A stretch of 64,000 nt of DNA from Diphasiastrum complanatum (lineage: Eukaryota > Streptophyta > Lycopodiopsida > Lycopodiales > Lycopodiaceae). Shown here one piece after another: positions 1 through 10,826 of the stretch. The notes beneath the pieces were generated by a model. That model was not told the origin of the DNA, made no database searches, and was given only the letters and a program-made list of their open reading frames with translations. Both the position numbers and the translations under genes were made by a program. Where the stretch lies: assembly GCA_029204225.1 (NCBI GenBank), contig CM055094.1, forward strand, positions 9,839,234 to 9,903,233, given 5' to 3'. Every line of letters starts with the position of its first letter. The first letter of the stretch is position 1.

Positions 1-448
1 GCATTTGGAAAGGTACTGTCCATCCGAACTTGTATAATATTCAATGCTCAGTCAATGAAGTCCTTGAACTAGGACGGTCAGGATACGACTAACACCAATT
101 TGTGCTCCCATTTCTATGGTCTCGTAAGCAGATGATAAATCGAAGATAATAGGATGAATGTTTTGCTTTCACTATTCAAAAGTTGAGGATTTGTCTATTT
201 AGCTTGCTGATCTGGCTAATTTGTGATTTACTAGATGGCAGATTATTCGCTTTCTTTGTATACATAGGAAAACAAGAAGATTCTTTGATGACTGGGCAAA
301 CGTTTTATGCAATGTCTTCATTATGAGTTCAGGTAGAGGCTCCACATTCTACTGAAGGAGCACATAATTCTTCATCCTTGTTGTGAAGGCTAGGGGGCCC
401 CCGAGGATTTTGTAAGGGGTAGCACTAGCAATCAACCTTTTCTTCCAG

Positions 449-1054
449 GTGGATCAGATTTATCCTACAAGTCAGAGAAGTACATTCCCGAAGGTGCTTT
501 GAATGGGGAGTGGTTGTGTGAAATTTTGCAAGGAGGCCCACTTCAGCCCTACGATAAGGTCCTAAAAATATTGTTTTGCTGTGCATAATATATGAATGAT
601 AGATCTGGAGACATGTCAGATTGAGAGCATTTCTGTTGACGTTTGTGAAAGATTGATCATGTAAAAAGATTTTTTTAAACCATTTTAAGCGTTGGTTTAT
701 TGTTTTGACAATAGGAGGTTCTTTTTTCGATAAAGGATGTTTGACAGTGTAGATCTATTGTGATTTTTCTTAGCCCTTCCAACGGTCCAAAGAGAAGGAA
801 GCTGAGGAGTCCATCTCGTGCCCTAAGGTTGTCATTTTATTTGTGTTATTCCCTTTATGAGGATTTGTGTTGTCATTGTAGTTTTGTATGCAGAGGATCT
901 CTATACGGTAGAGTTGAGTTGAAAGATTTGTCGTTTTTTGCACATTTCTTGGGCTCCAGTTAACAGTCTTTCCGGTTGTAGTTTTTCATTATTGTCAATT
1001 GCTTTTCTTGTCTATAACATACAGGTAAAAGGAACAAACAAAGGAAAAGAGTAG
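449..1054 (+). CDS. Last three exons of an unrecognised plant gene (3' end)
   Basis: Three exons fit one reading frame with consensus borders: 449-558 (acceptor TTTTCTTCCAG, donor AAG|GT), 774-827 (acceptor TTTTTCTTAG, donor AAG|GT) and 1025-1054 (acceptor CATACAG, ending in TAG). The first encodes a piece containing YIPEGALNGEWLCEILQGG, the second a charged segment (RSKEKEAEESIS), the third a Lys/Gly-rich tail ending KGTNKGKE. The basic, hydrophilic C-terminus would suit a nuclear or nucleic-acid-binding protein, but that is inference. I do not recognise the family. Earlier exons (1-448) were not resolved: a possible exon after an acceptor near 335 soon reaches a stop. RNA evidence or a homologous transcript would settle it. 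It lies convergent to the lysozyme gene. Confidence 0.4.
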
Positions 1055-2549
1055 ACACTCTGAAGTTCAACAGAAGCTTTGTCCGTATAGAACGGTGACT
1101 GCATGGATTTGGATACTGCATTGTTACTGAGTCTTGATCTAAGCAGTCGTGAATCTTTTAATTTGATGTTCAAGCCTGTGTTCTAGTTTTAGACAGAGTC
1201 AATTATTTTTTGATACTATTTTAATTCAAATCTTCCAGATTATGTCAAGCTTCTGTTCCCTCTGGAAATCACAATGGCAATCCACTAGATTTGATTTTGA
1301 TGGAAAATATAAATAATCTATCAACAGGTCATATTGGACTGAAATACAAATTGTCCTGCTCAGGATAGCATCTAAATAGTACTGTGCTAGATTTCCTTGC
1401 ATGAGCTGAATCCTACTTACAAGGACTCTTGAGATGAATCAAATCATTGTGGAAGTTCGGGCTTGTACATTGTTTCATTGTTAGATAAGGGCCTCTCATT
1501 CAGACTAAGTTTAAGAATTAATAGACTGTAGTTGCAAACTTTCTGATGAATAAGTCTCTTCTAGTTTTTCTCATGATCTCCAAAGTCTGTATGACACTGC
1601 ATTGCTTGCTAGGCTTCTTTATTCCATTTTAGTTTGGAGCCAGCCATGTATGTTCTTTTAAGGTTTTGGAGTTCCTCAGTTTCACAAGGATCTAGTGAAA
1701 ACCTTGTATGGTTGTGCTTGAAAGTTGGCCTGAAAGGCCTGAATAATGGATGACATTTGCAATAAGGATACAAAAAGTAACTGGTACCATGAAGACATGT
1801 AGTTCTCCTTCATGTCTTCATGATAGTTTCTAATTAGAGTTTTAGTCATAGTCATGTACTGAACGTGAGCTTGCACTTTCATGCAATTGATGAGAACTAA
1901 CAGTATGATACCATGTCTTCCTTGAAGAAACTCGGTTCCTTGAATAAACTTGTCATTGGCTTGACTTGTCTAAATTGGCTTGACCTTGGCTAAATTTAGC
2001 CTAACTGGATCTAATTAAGACCTCAAAATGTCTAAATATGGACAAATTTTCACCTATATTCTAGTATTATAATGTTATACTAGGTTTGTTCTACTAAGTA
2101 TGGCGGGATTATTGTCAATGGTATTGTGAAGTGTTATCATAGGAAAATTAATGAGATGCATGCCAAATAAAAGACCCTTTTCAAAGAAAAAGGAAAACAC
2201 CTTCAGTGCTTATTAAAATGCAGTATTGGCTCTCGAAGACTCAACATGATGCCAATAGTTTCTTTTCTCAGCAAAAGATGGGTTATGTACAATATGTACA
2301 TCCTTAATGATTCCTAACCAAAGAGCAGGCAAGGGCTCCCCGCTCCAAATGTTAATGATGTAATAGCCTGGACTTGAATCCGTACCTTTGTGGACTTGAA
2401 AACTCCAAAGTAGAGTTTTATAAGAGCAAGATATAGGGATTGGTATCCTTATCGTTAGACTCAATGGATGTATCCTTATTGTTAGATTCATGGATGTCGT
2501 TAAGTAGCTGATTAGAGGCATTGTGCCTTCGTGTTGTAGTCTTTTAGGC
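1055..2549. other. Intergenic sequence between convergent genes
   Basis: This would hold the 3' UTR of the upstream gene and, from the other side, of the lysozyme gene. Short open frames here (for example 2213-2911 on the minus strand, mostly antisense or out of frame to the lysozyme) show no recognisable domain. I see no repeat or RNA gene. Confidence 0.5.
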
Positions 2550-3491
2550 CTAACCACTTGTTGCAAGAGCCTGCAATTGGCTATATGGCCCATTGAACAC
2601 ATCTTGGTCTCCAGGGAAGGTGCCACTAGATGCATACTGCCAGAAAGTGTAGTATCCCCAATTATATGGATAGCTGCTTGGATTCGAGCAATAACAAGCC
2701 AGCCAGAATGGGCAGTTGGCACTGAAGTCCCCAAAAGTACCGACGCACTGGTTATACCAGCTAGCTGTGCTATAGATGACAGGCCACACCCCAGTAGCCG
2801 ATTGATATGTGTTAACAAAATCGCTGATCCAAGAGCCCATTGCTGCCTGCCCCAGGTTGTAACAGGTCTGTGCAGGCGTGCATGAGGATCCGCAGCTTGG
2901 ATTGTACTCAATGTCTAGAGCGCCAGGCAAAGTGAATCCATCTCCAGACCAGCCGCCCCCATTCTGTACGAAGAAGTTGGCTTGCGTAGCACCATCCGAA
3001 ATATCAGGACGACCAAAATGGTATGCACCACGAATCATTCCTACGTTGAATGAGCCGTCGTACTGCTGAGCAAAGTAGGGATTAGTATAGCCTGTGCCTT
3101 CAGTTGCTTTGACGTATGCAAACTTTGCGCCATTGTTGAAGGCAGTGGTCCAGTCCACGTTGCCCTGATAGCCGCTCACATCCATGCCTGGTGTACCTGA
3201 TTGCAGAAGGCGGCGGTTGGTGAAAGAGGCGGACCCTCCATCCACCTCTTGATGATGCCGAAGATAGCCGCCCATGCGTGAATCTTGCATAATGGCTGTG
3301 GTGGCAAACTCCGTTGCATTGTCAGCTGTGCTGCATTGCATGGCTGTGTTGCCATCGTGCATTATTGCACCGCATTCTGTGGTGGAGTCGTCGGAAGCCT
3401 TGATAGTGTACGCCAGTAGAGCATGGATTCCAAGTACTATGATCAACATTAAGCTGGGGATCCATACTGAATAACTGGTGTCGGATCTCAT
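2550..3491 (-). CDS. Secreted GH25 lysozyme (muramidase), Chalaropsis type
   Basis: 313-residue intronless ORF starting at a true ATG. Residues about 8-30 form a hydrophobic signal peptide or anchor, followed by a roughly 70-residue low-complexity spacer ending RRLLQSG. The GH25 domain runs from about residue 101 to the C-terminus: DVSGYQG (Asp104), the family DIE motif at 193-195 (ALDIEY), and the C-terminal FWQY...GDQDVFNG block. These Asp/Asp/Glu positions match the known catalytic acids of GH25 enzymes, which cut the beta-1,4 bond between MurNAc and GlcNAc in peptidoglycan. Cysteines at 200, 204, 210, 249, 260 and 267 could form disulphides, suiting an extracellular protein. Domain length is normal for the family and no break is visible. 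The role is probably antibacterial (inference). Bacterial or fungal ancestry by horizontal transfer is likely from the family's distribution; the signal region and plant setting argue against simple contamination. Confidence 0.9.
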   Translation of the reverse strand: MRSDTSYSVWIPSLMLIIVLGIHALLAYTIKASDDSTTECGAIMHDGNTAMQCSTADNATEFATTAIMQDSRMGGYLRHHQEVDGGSASFTNRRLLQSGTPGMDVSGYQGNVDWTTAFNNGAKFAYVKATEGTGYTNPYFAQQYDGSFNVGMIRGAYHFGRPDISDGATQANFFVQNGGGWSGDGFTLPGALDIEYNPSCGSSCTPAQTCYNLGQAAMGSWISDFVNTYQSATGVWPVIYSTASWYNQCVGTFGDFSANCPFWLACYCSNPSSYPYNWGYYTFWQYASSGTFPGDQDVFNGPYSQLQALATSG

Positions 3492-3586
3492 TTTTGCCTG
3501 TGTTGCTGAGTCTGATCTGTACTGCTACTATTCCACGCCACCCTCACTTCAAAAAAACTGGCATTGTTCCTCTTTGAAAGACCCTG

Positions 3587-3594
3587 TATTTATT
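3587..3594 (-). promoter_or_regulatory. Possible TATA box of the GH25 gene
   Basis: The minus strand reads AATAAATA about 95 bases upstream of the lysozyme ATG, a plausible core-promoter position for a plant gene with a short 5' UTR. It is the best TATA-like word in the upstream 150 bases. No experimental support. Confidence 0.3.
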
Positions 3595-3599
3595 CCTTC

Positions 3600-4400
3600 T
3601 TTTTCAGCGTCATGCGTAATTGAAAACAACGAGATCATACATATCGGGATTGAATCTCGATTTAAATTGAAATTTGGAATCTGATGGCAAATCGTAAGCC
3701 GTGTGAATAGTGATGGCTCATAGTGAATGGTGATGAATCGAAGACTATAAGCTTGATGCTAATTTGTGACATTCCTTTGTTACAGATACGATTGTCTACG
3801 CGCATCCAGGCAGTAATTTTTTAAGATGGGACAAAATTTAAATCCCAATTCATTGTGTTAATTACTATTTTCCCATGATTGTGATGTTTTGATACCTGCC
3901 GTTTCCTGTACTGTGGAGCATGTATCATGGATTCCAAGATCATAGCTCTGGATAGACATCCCGAAATTTTCCAAGCGCGCAGAATTGCGGGCATATAGAT
4001 AACATACACTGATACAATGTACATCACATAGGTGGTTCACCTTTCATGTTGTACCCTGTTTTAAGGTAGTCCCAAACAGAGTCGCCATGAAAGACACTAA
4101 GTTTAAGTTGAAAGCAATACCTTGTCACCAGCCCGTGACGGAAAAAGGTTGGAGCACAACGATATTTTTTTAGTATTGTATAACTAACCCATGTAGATGG
4201 TATGGGTAAGTTGACAATTACATATAAAAACTAGCTAAGGCAATTCCAGCCTTGCATTGAGTTGGAGAAAACGAGGCTATTGACTCATTGTAAGAGTCGC
4301 AACAAAAATCAAGAACGTTGAAAGCTTAAAAAAATTGTATCTAAAAATGTCAGAATTACAATTTGCAAGAAACCAAGTTGTTGTAACATATAGTGAAACT
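3600..4400. other. Non-coding upstream region of the GH25 gene
   Basis: AT-rich sequence with only short open frames (for example 3821-4040, minus) that match nothing I recognise. No repeats noted. Confidence 0.4.
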
Positions 4401-4790
4401 GAAGAATAATCATGCAACAATCAACCATGGTGGGTATAGATTCATCAATAGCACCTAACCAAGTGAATAGTCGTGCACCAAAGATAAATCAATAATTATC
4501 AGGTACACAAATGGTTATTAAGATTCATCAATAGCACATAGCCAAGTGAAAAGACGCGAACCAGAAATGAATTCAAAATAACCACAAATTGGTGACTAAC
4601 CATGCAACAAGCAACCATAGTAGTTATACATTCATCAAAAACACCTAGGTAAGTGAATAGTTGTGCACCAAAGACGAATTAGTAATTATCGACACGGAAG
4701 TAGTTATTAAAAATTCATCAATAGCACTTAGCCAAATAAATAGCCGCGCACCAAAAATGAATCCAGAATAAGCACAAACATGGAAAAACA
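4401..4790 (+). repeat. 190-bp tandem duplication made of related 83/107-bp half-units
   Basis: The word CATGCAACAA occurs at 4411 and 4601, exactly 190 bases apart, and the flanking 190 bases align throughout (for example ACGCGAACCAGAAATGA near 4554 and GCGCACCAAAAATGA near 4745). Within each unit a core TTCATCAATAGCACCTA occurs twice, at 4441, 4524, 4631 and 4714, giving alternating spacings of 83, 107 and 83. A dimeric satellite-like duplication. No coding potential. Confidence 0.75.
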
Positions 4791-4999
4791 ATATTAAAAA
4801 ACTAAAACTAGGAAATTGAAAATTAAACTAATTTGGATTACTATTGTGTGCAAATATAATCGCCATCAATAAGATTAAAAAGCAAATATTAGGAAGCAAG
4901 AGGATTAAAAAGATAAAATGTAAGAATGCCAGCCATATAATGGCCTTAATTAAATGGATCATCATTATTAATTTACATGTTAAGTGCCTTCAAACTCTT

Positions 5000-5083
5000 A
5001 GTTTTTGTCATAGAGGCGGTGCATTTACGTATGAAAATAAGATTTGGCCACTTCACAGACAGTGATTTCCTCTATGACAAACT
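5000..5083. repeat. Small inverted repeat (hairpin) around GTCATAGAGG
   Basis: AGTTTTTGTCATAGAGG at 5000-5016 is the near-perfect reverse complement of CCTCTATGACAAACT at 5069-5083, leaving a loop of about 52 bases. A related but unpaired stretch (CAAACTCTTGGTTTTTC...GTCAT and TGTGGCAATCTAGAAGG) recurs at about 5989-6080, so this may be part of a decayed dispersed repeat. Confidence 0.45.
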
Positions 5084-6989
5084 ATCATGAAGTACGCTAA
5101 GTTGTTTTGTAGAAAATAAATACAATAATTCAAGGGCATCATGCTTCTAATTTGCCACCCAATCGTACATGCATGAATGTTAGAATCCACTAGAGACACA
5201 ATCCATGTCATATTGCACAATACATGTGGCAATCTACAAGGCACAACAATTCTATCTATTTATGATTATACAAAGCTATGTGATTATCTTGTAAATTAAA
5301 TTCGAAGCATTGCTAAATGTAGGATAGCTAGTTGATCATGTTTGAATGGAAGGACAATTAGAGTATCTTGAAAAGGTCAAAACTTTCATAATCAGGATGT
5401 TTGAAACAATTGTAATTAGAGAATTTTATGAGAAAGATATTTATCTCAAGTATTAAAAAGAGGTGAAAATTTATTGGGTTGCAATATACTTTATATGTGT
5501 TTATTCACGCTTCTATGTGATCTCACGATACATACATTTGTAATCCTTTTGCATCTTAAGATGTGAAACATACGGACAATCATAATATATCCATTTTAAA
5601 ATGATGAAATAATGTCGATTGGATGCGAACAGCCTGTTCCACATTGTAGTCATTATAAGTCAGAGTTGTTAGTATTGTTTTGTTGGCATGTTGCCATGAA
5701 GAGGTGGCAATTGTCCTCTTCAAATTTTTCAAAAAGGAGATTATGCTTGTCTCCGTACAATTTCGCAATATGAAATTTGAACTTTAAATTTGCCAAAGAA
5801 AAGATCGTTCGCATCTAATTGACATTATTTCATCAATGTGAAATGGATATAAATAACTTGTACTCATCTTCTGGGAAAAGTTAGTAGAGCTCTTCAAAGT
5901 TAAATGATATATGCAAGTAAAGTTTGGTGAACTTACACCATACATTACAAAGAAGGTACATCATGCCTATGTGATTCATATCTCGTGCAAACTCTTGGTT
6001 TTTCTAAGTTTTTGTCATACTGAAACATTTTTTTGGTTTGGATCGAGACTACACGATAGATGTGGCAATCTAGAAGGTGAGAAGGACTGACGAATTAAAA
6101 ACATATAAAGGCAATAAAGCCCCAAACACCATTATAGAGAAAGGCATCCTTCTCTCCTAATCCCAACCATGCAATTGCTTCTAGCATTAATACCCAAATT
6201 GGTAAAGAAGAACATGCATGCAGTTCTTTAATTGACAAACTGCTTAAAAATTAGTTGTATTGTTTTATAGCACAGACCTAAATGAGAAAAGTGCCAACAT
6301 GGTCCTTGAGTGTCCAGAATCCAATTAGACTTGATAATTAACACCTTAGATACTATAGTGCCTGAACAACAAAATAAATTGACTATCCTATTAGAAATTG
6401 GATTGTACCTTTCTTTACCCAAAGAGGGCAATGCCTTTGACTTCCAAGAGGTACGATGAACAATATAGTCATTCATTTAGGTAGTCAGTACATTTAATCA
6501 CACTACATAGTACAATGTATTTGATTACTTTAAGTAACCGGTAGATGAGCTGCCTAGCCAATAACATGTTAATGCCTTCTTACGTGGCATATCATTTTAC
6601 AATGAATGCTTACATTTGATAACATAGAAAAAGTATTGCAACAATTCTTAACTATTAAATACAAACAAAAACTTTACTATTTGGTAAAATTAGAAATGTA
6701 ATGAAAATGATCCAAGATGTACTACAAAATGATGAGAATCCACTTGATAGGTAGCGATTTCCTGTGCCTAAGAAAGAATTCACAATTGTGAGAGGCAATC
6801 AAAATGATAAATTCAATCAACAAACGCTTTCATAATACCTAGTCACTGATGTCATTGCTTACATAGTCAGGAATGAGTCTACCGTGCGTCACTCTCAATT
6901 CTCTTATCTTCTCATCGACAATCATATATTTTTATCTGTTGATCACTTCACACTTTCTACAATTGTTGTTATGAGATGATGCTCTGGGT
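5084..6989. other. AT-rich non-coding stretch
   Basis: No ORF above 82 residues and no recognisable domain. Contains the weak second copy of the 5000-5240 repeat near 5989-6080. Nothing else is supported. Confidence 0.4.
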
Positions 6990-7494
6990 TTGGGGAAGTC
7001 GGTCCAAGGAAATAAGACTTACATGAACTTTTGGCCCACTTTATTTATTGACGAAATAAATACCCCCTCTGTAACTAATAATAAGTTATGGGTTGATTCA
7101 ATCAAACAAGACGAAGGGGCTATCAATTATTGGTACCAAATTAACCCAAACATAACCTTGAGACATATCTCTAATAAGTTCAACCTTAATTGAAAATCAC
7201 AGTGAGTGAGAGACAAAAGCAAAACCCTCTTGACTGAACTAAAAAGAAAAGATATTGACAAGAGCATTTCTTTACTAGACTATCGCCTTTGTGAATGAGA
7301 ATAAGGGGCTAGCCACCTATAGCAAGGAGGAACTAAAAGAAAAATGGCCTGCTATAGAATGGCTAATGTATATTTTAGCAGTACCCACTTCCCATCTTGA
7401 GAGAGCCGGAATAGCCATTATGTCGACCCCATCTCGAGAAGTACCGCTAAATACGAGAGGCGCTCAACACCTGGCCTTGGATTTATACTTTTAG
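6990..7494 (+). pseudogene. Possible remnant of a hAT-type transposase
   Basis: The frame at 7291-7494 contains KWPAIEWLMYILAVPTSHLER followed by a run ending LALDLYF. This resembles the C-terminal dimerisation region of hAT transposases, where a WP..S..A..ILA(I/V)P(A/T)S...ER block is typical. The preceding frame (6990-7193) contains LWVDSIKQDEGAINYWYQIN and could be upstream transposase sequence, but several stops separate the two. No terminal inverted repeats or 8-bp duplication were found. Resemblance by eye only; a chance match is possible. Confidence 0.25.
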
Positions 7495-7733
7495 AATCTC
7501 CTAGAAATTAATGACAGTACAAGCAGAACTAAAATAAAAACACGACTCTCTTAGCTATTCCAAACATATTAGCTACAACAGGTCCTAGAGTGGGTGTTGC
7601 TATCGGGACTTGAACTTCAATCAGAATGTTTGTAGTTTCAAAACAACATACATCAGAAATTCAGAACTCACAAGTTATAAAGAACACAATGATTATGCTC
7701 TCCCAACAAGCGTATGATCCTTGCAACAACATT

Positions 7734-8017
7734 TGAATTATCAGAGAAAAAGGACAAATATTGATTGTACTGTCAATCATTAAGAGTTATTGATTTCTTA
7801 ATCCAAAGATCTATCAAGTTCTAGGTGTTAGATCTTGATCTGGATGCTTTACACTATGATTTAAGCAAGAGCAATGGATCAAATGATCAAAAACATGGAT
7901 GGGCGGCCTCACACATGTGGAGGACAATACCAGTACGACATGTTTACATAGAGTGAAGTACATTAACTTACAAATGCATTTCATTCATCAAAACTCAAGA
8001 CAAATGTGGAAATCACA
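7734..8017 (-). repeat. 3' LTR of the truncated copia (7.7-11.1 kb)
   Basis: Aligns base for base with 10827-11083 over long stretches (for example TCAGAGAAAAAGGACAAATA and ATCAAGTTCTAGGTGTTAGA) apart from small indels, the largest an extra segment around 7877-7905. It ends GGAAATCACA at 8017, where it abuts RT coding sequence directly instead of a polypurine tract. Confidence 0.8.
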
Positions 8018-8853
8018 TCAACATACAGTACTAGAATGATGATCTTTCCATCATTACATTTGATGTACAAAGAAGGCTCATAAGAGCTAATTACAAAGCC
8101 AAGAGAGTAGAGAAAATCATGCAACCTAGAGTACCAAGCTCTAGGTGATTGCTTCATGCCATATAGGCTCTTCATTAAGTGGCAAACATTGTCCTCCTCA
8201 CCATCCTTGATGAAGCCCTTGGGTTGCAACATGTATATTTCCTCCTCCAAGTAGCCATTCAAAAAAGCATTTTTCACATCCATTTGATAGAGATTCCACT
8301 TGAATAAAGTAGCAATACAAATGATCAATCTAATGGTTACAAGTTTTGCTACAGGAGCAAATGTTTCTTCATAATTTATGCCTTTAGTTTGAAGAAACCC
8401 CTTAGCAACTTTGTACTTACTTATAGATCCATCTTGATTGTACTTTAATCTATAGATCCACTTACATGCAAGTGGCTTCTTCCCATATGGAAGGTATACA
8501 AGATTCCAAGTTTGATTATCTATCAAAGCATCAAACTCTACTTGCATTGCATCTCTCCAAACTTGTGATCTACTTGTATCTTCATAACATGATAGCTCTT
8601 CAAGCATTGTGGTTAGAAAAGAGTAAGGGGTAGAAGGAGATGTGTCTTCCCTTTGCTTCCCTTTCTCAAAGTATGTGAGCCTTGAAGGCTTGGCCTTGCT
8701 CCTTGTGGATCTTCTCGGCTTCTTTGGCACTTGGTTTTGATCTTCCAAAAGATCATTTTCAAGAGGCTCCTCCTCGGGTGTTGCAAGATCTTCCTCACCT
8801 AAGAGATTAGATGCATTTGGAGACAACTTGTAACTTTGAGATTCATCAAACAA
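7981..8853 (-). pseudogene. Copia reverse transcriptase, cut off at the YVDD box and read into the LTR
   Basis: 290-codon frame. Residues about 35-65 are basic linker; RT starts near WRDAMQVEFDALIDNQTW and continues through KWIYRLKYNQDGSISKYK, MDVKNAFLNGYLEEEIYM and SLYGMKQSPRAWYSRL, all copia RT signatures. The frame reaches LYVD (residues 276-279) and then runs into LTR sequence (VISTFVLSFDE), so the second catalytic Asp of YVDD and the RT C-terminus are gone. A downstream in-frame start was used only because the upstream part is frameshifted. Confidence 0.85.
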
Positions 8854-9118
8854 GACATCCTTGCTAGCTTTTACTTTCTTTGAAATAGGATCAAATATCC
8901 TATATCCCCTTTGCTATTTTCACTATAGCCTACAAATATTCCTTTGAAGGAAGTTACATCTTCTTTCCTTCTTGTTTCCAAAGGAATGTGGACATATCAA
9001 ATACATCCAAACACTTTAAAATCTTTTACATTGGGCTTATTGCCAAACAAAGCTTGAGATGGTGAGATCCCACCAATAGCACTACTAGGAAGCCTATGAC
9101 ATAAGTAATTAGCACAAG
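8854..9118 (-). pseudogene. Copia integrase C-terminal region, frameshifted
   Basis: The minus strand encodes pieces such as SPSQALFGNKPNVKDFKVFG, HIPLETRRKEDVTSFKG and GIFVGYSENSKG in shifted frames. These are the usual copia sequence between the integrase core and RT. It joins the gag-integrase frame upstream (9119) and the RT frame downstream (8853). Confidence 0.7.
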
Positions 9119-10231
9119 TTATGGCCTCCCCCAAAAGGTGATGGGTAGAGATGCATCAAGTCTTAAGGACTTTGCACATTCACAAAGACTCCTGTTTTTC
9201 CTCTCGGACACCCCATTTTGTCGGGGGATGTAAGGACAAGTGAGCTCTCTCTTAATGCCATTGATCTCACAAAAGTCTCTCATCTTGTTGGAGATATACT
9301 CTCCTCCATTATCACATCTTAGAACTTTAAAGCAAGAACTAAGTTGCTTTTCCACTAGATACTTAAACTTTACAAAAGCTTCCTCCCCTTGTGCAAGATT
9401 GCCTTGATCTTCATTCCCTTGTGCATTCTTCTTCTTATAGCACTCGGAAGCAAAGTGTCCTTTCTTCCCACAAAAGAAACACTTCAACTTTGCTTTATTC
9501 TTTTGCTTTCCTTTGAAGGTAGATCCTCCATCCTTTGCCTCGGCCTCCTTGCCTTGGATCTTCTTGAAAGGATGAGTCTTCTTCTTGCCTTTAGATGTGA
9601 ATTTTGCTTTCTCATCACCATTATGTAGTGATAAGGACCCCATTCTTGTTTTGAGGTGTAGATTCCTACTCTCCTCGGCCACAAGAACATTATGCAATTT
9701 TTCAATTGATGGAAGTTGGTCTTGAATAGAAAAAGATTGAACTAGATTAGAGAACTCATCTCCTAATCCATTCAAAATTATTTGTACTAGTTCATTATCT
9801 TGGATCTTCTCTCCTATAGATCCCAGTTCTTTGTTCAAGGATTTTACCCTTAGGACATACTCTTGTCCATTTTGTCCACTTTCCCTCATGCTTTGCAAGA
9901 TCAAGTTTCTTAGCATAAGCACTCTTGAAGTGTTATTGGATTCATAAATGCTCTTTAGTGAATCCCAATCTTCTTTTGATGTGGTACAAGAAGCTACCTC
10001 CTTCAATAGGTCATTGCTCACATTTAACTTCAAGCAATGTAGGGCTAACCTAACCCTCTTCTTGTACTTTAGTTGTTCTTGGGGAGCTTGAGGCTCTTCC
10101 TCAACTCCTAAGACAATATCAAAGAGATCATGAACCACTAGTAGTGGTTCCATTCTTACTTTCCAAATGGAATAGTTTGTGGAAGTTAGTTTCTCACTAG
10201 ATTCTAACATATATCCACCCATGGATGTCAT
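9119..10231 (-). pseudogene. Copia gag fused in frame to a partial integrase
   Basis: 370-codon frame beginning at an ATG. Residues 1-200 are a copia gag (LTSTNYSIWKVRMEPLL, UBN2-type helical region). A CCHC zinc knuckle C-X2-C-X4-H-X4-C lies at 251-264. From about residue 285 the sequence is integrase core (CDNGGEYISN, CPYIPRQNGVSERKNRSL, ITFWG). The gag-pre-integrase zinc region and the whole protease are absent, so an internal deletion has joined gag to integrase without breaking the frame. Whether the fusion is ever made is unknown; the first integrase catalytic Asp lies in the deleted part. Confidence 0.85.
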
Positions 10232-10811
10232 TTTGAATGAAAGCCTATGAGATACACAAAGATCTCTTGATAAGGTGTGATCTGAGATAAATTTCTAGCT
10301 TTCAAAAAGCTTTTAATCTCGGCCCAATCAATCCTAGTTCAACTTGGATGATGGTATAATAGATCAACTACAAATATCCTAGCAATTCACTCCTCAAAGA
10401 AATTGATTCTAGTTCAATTTTGCTTTCATATTTCACACACACTTAAGATTTGAACAAATCAGCCTTAAAGATCTGATCTAATGCTTCAAAATGAATTTCT
10501 TCAATGACTCAAATCACTATTTGATCATTAGCATTCGATAGATTGAACCTAGATCTAGACAATGCACTAAAAACCTTGAATTTTGGACTAGTATGCACTT
10601 TTTTGGATCAAGAACACTAATGGACGTTAATTTGAAGGTTGTTGTACGGTTTCACATGTGTGGATAGTACTTCAACAGCTCACAAATCGATCTTGACCAA
10701 AAACAATGATGTTACTTCTCTCCTTGAACTCACCCTCTCAATTAGAACTCAAAAACAGCAAATTGTCAATGATTTCTCAAGTACTATTAATCATTTAGAT
10801 CACTCTTAGAC

Positions 10812-10826
10812 TTGGCTCTAATACCA
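10812..10826 (-). promoter_or_regulatory. Primer-binding site, initiator-Met tRNA type
   Basis: The minus strand reads TGGTATTAGAGCCAA immediately after the inner edge of the 5' LTR, one base away from the copia consensus TGGTATCAGAGC. It fixes the element's orientation and the LTR edge at 10827. Confidence 0.85.

Noticed and set aside
2213-3474. Long open frames overlapping the lysozyme (2213-2911 minus, 2523-2885 and 3274-3474 plus)
   Set aside because: They are out-of-frame or antisense shadows of the GH25 gene, which alone has a recognisable domain and signal region.
2550-3491. Lysozyme gene as bacterial contamination
   Set aside because: The flanks carry plant-type exons and plant repeats, the protein has a eukaryote-like secretory N-terminus, and no bacterial gene neighbours are present. 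Read-level proof is still needed.
5000-5083. Hairpin as a microRNA precursor
   Set aside because: The stem is only about 15 pairs with a 52-base loop, too short for a plant pre-miRNA, and no conserved miRNA is recognised.
7291-7494. A complete host gene at this position
   Set aside because: The frame is only 67 codons, its relation to hAT transposases is weak, and surrounding frames are closed.
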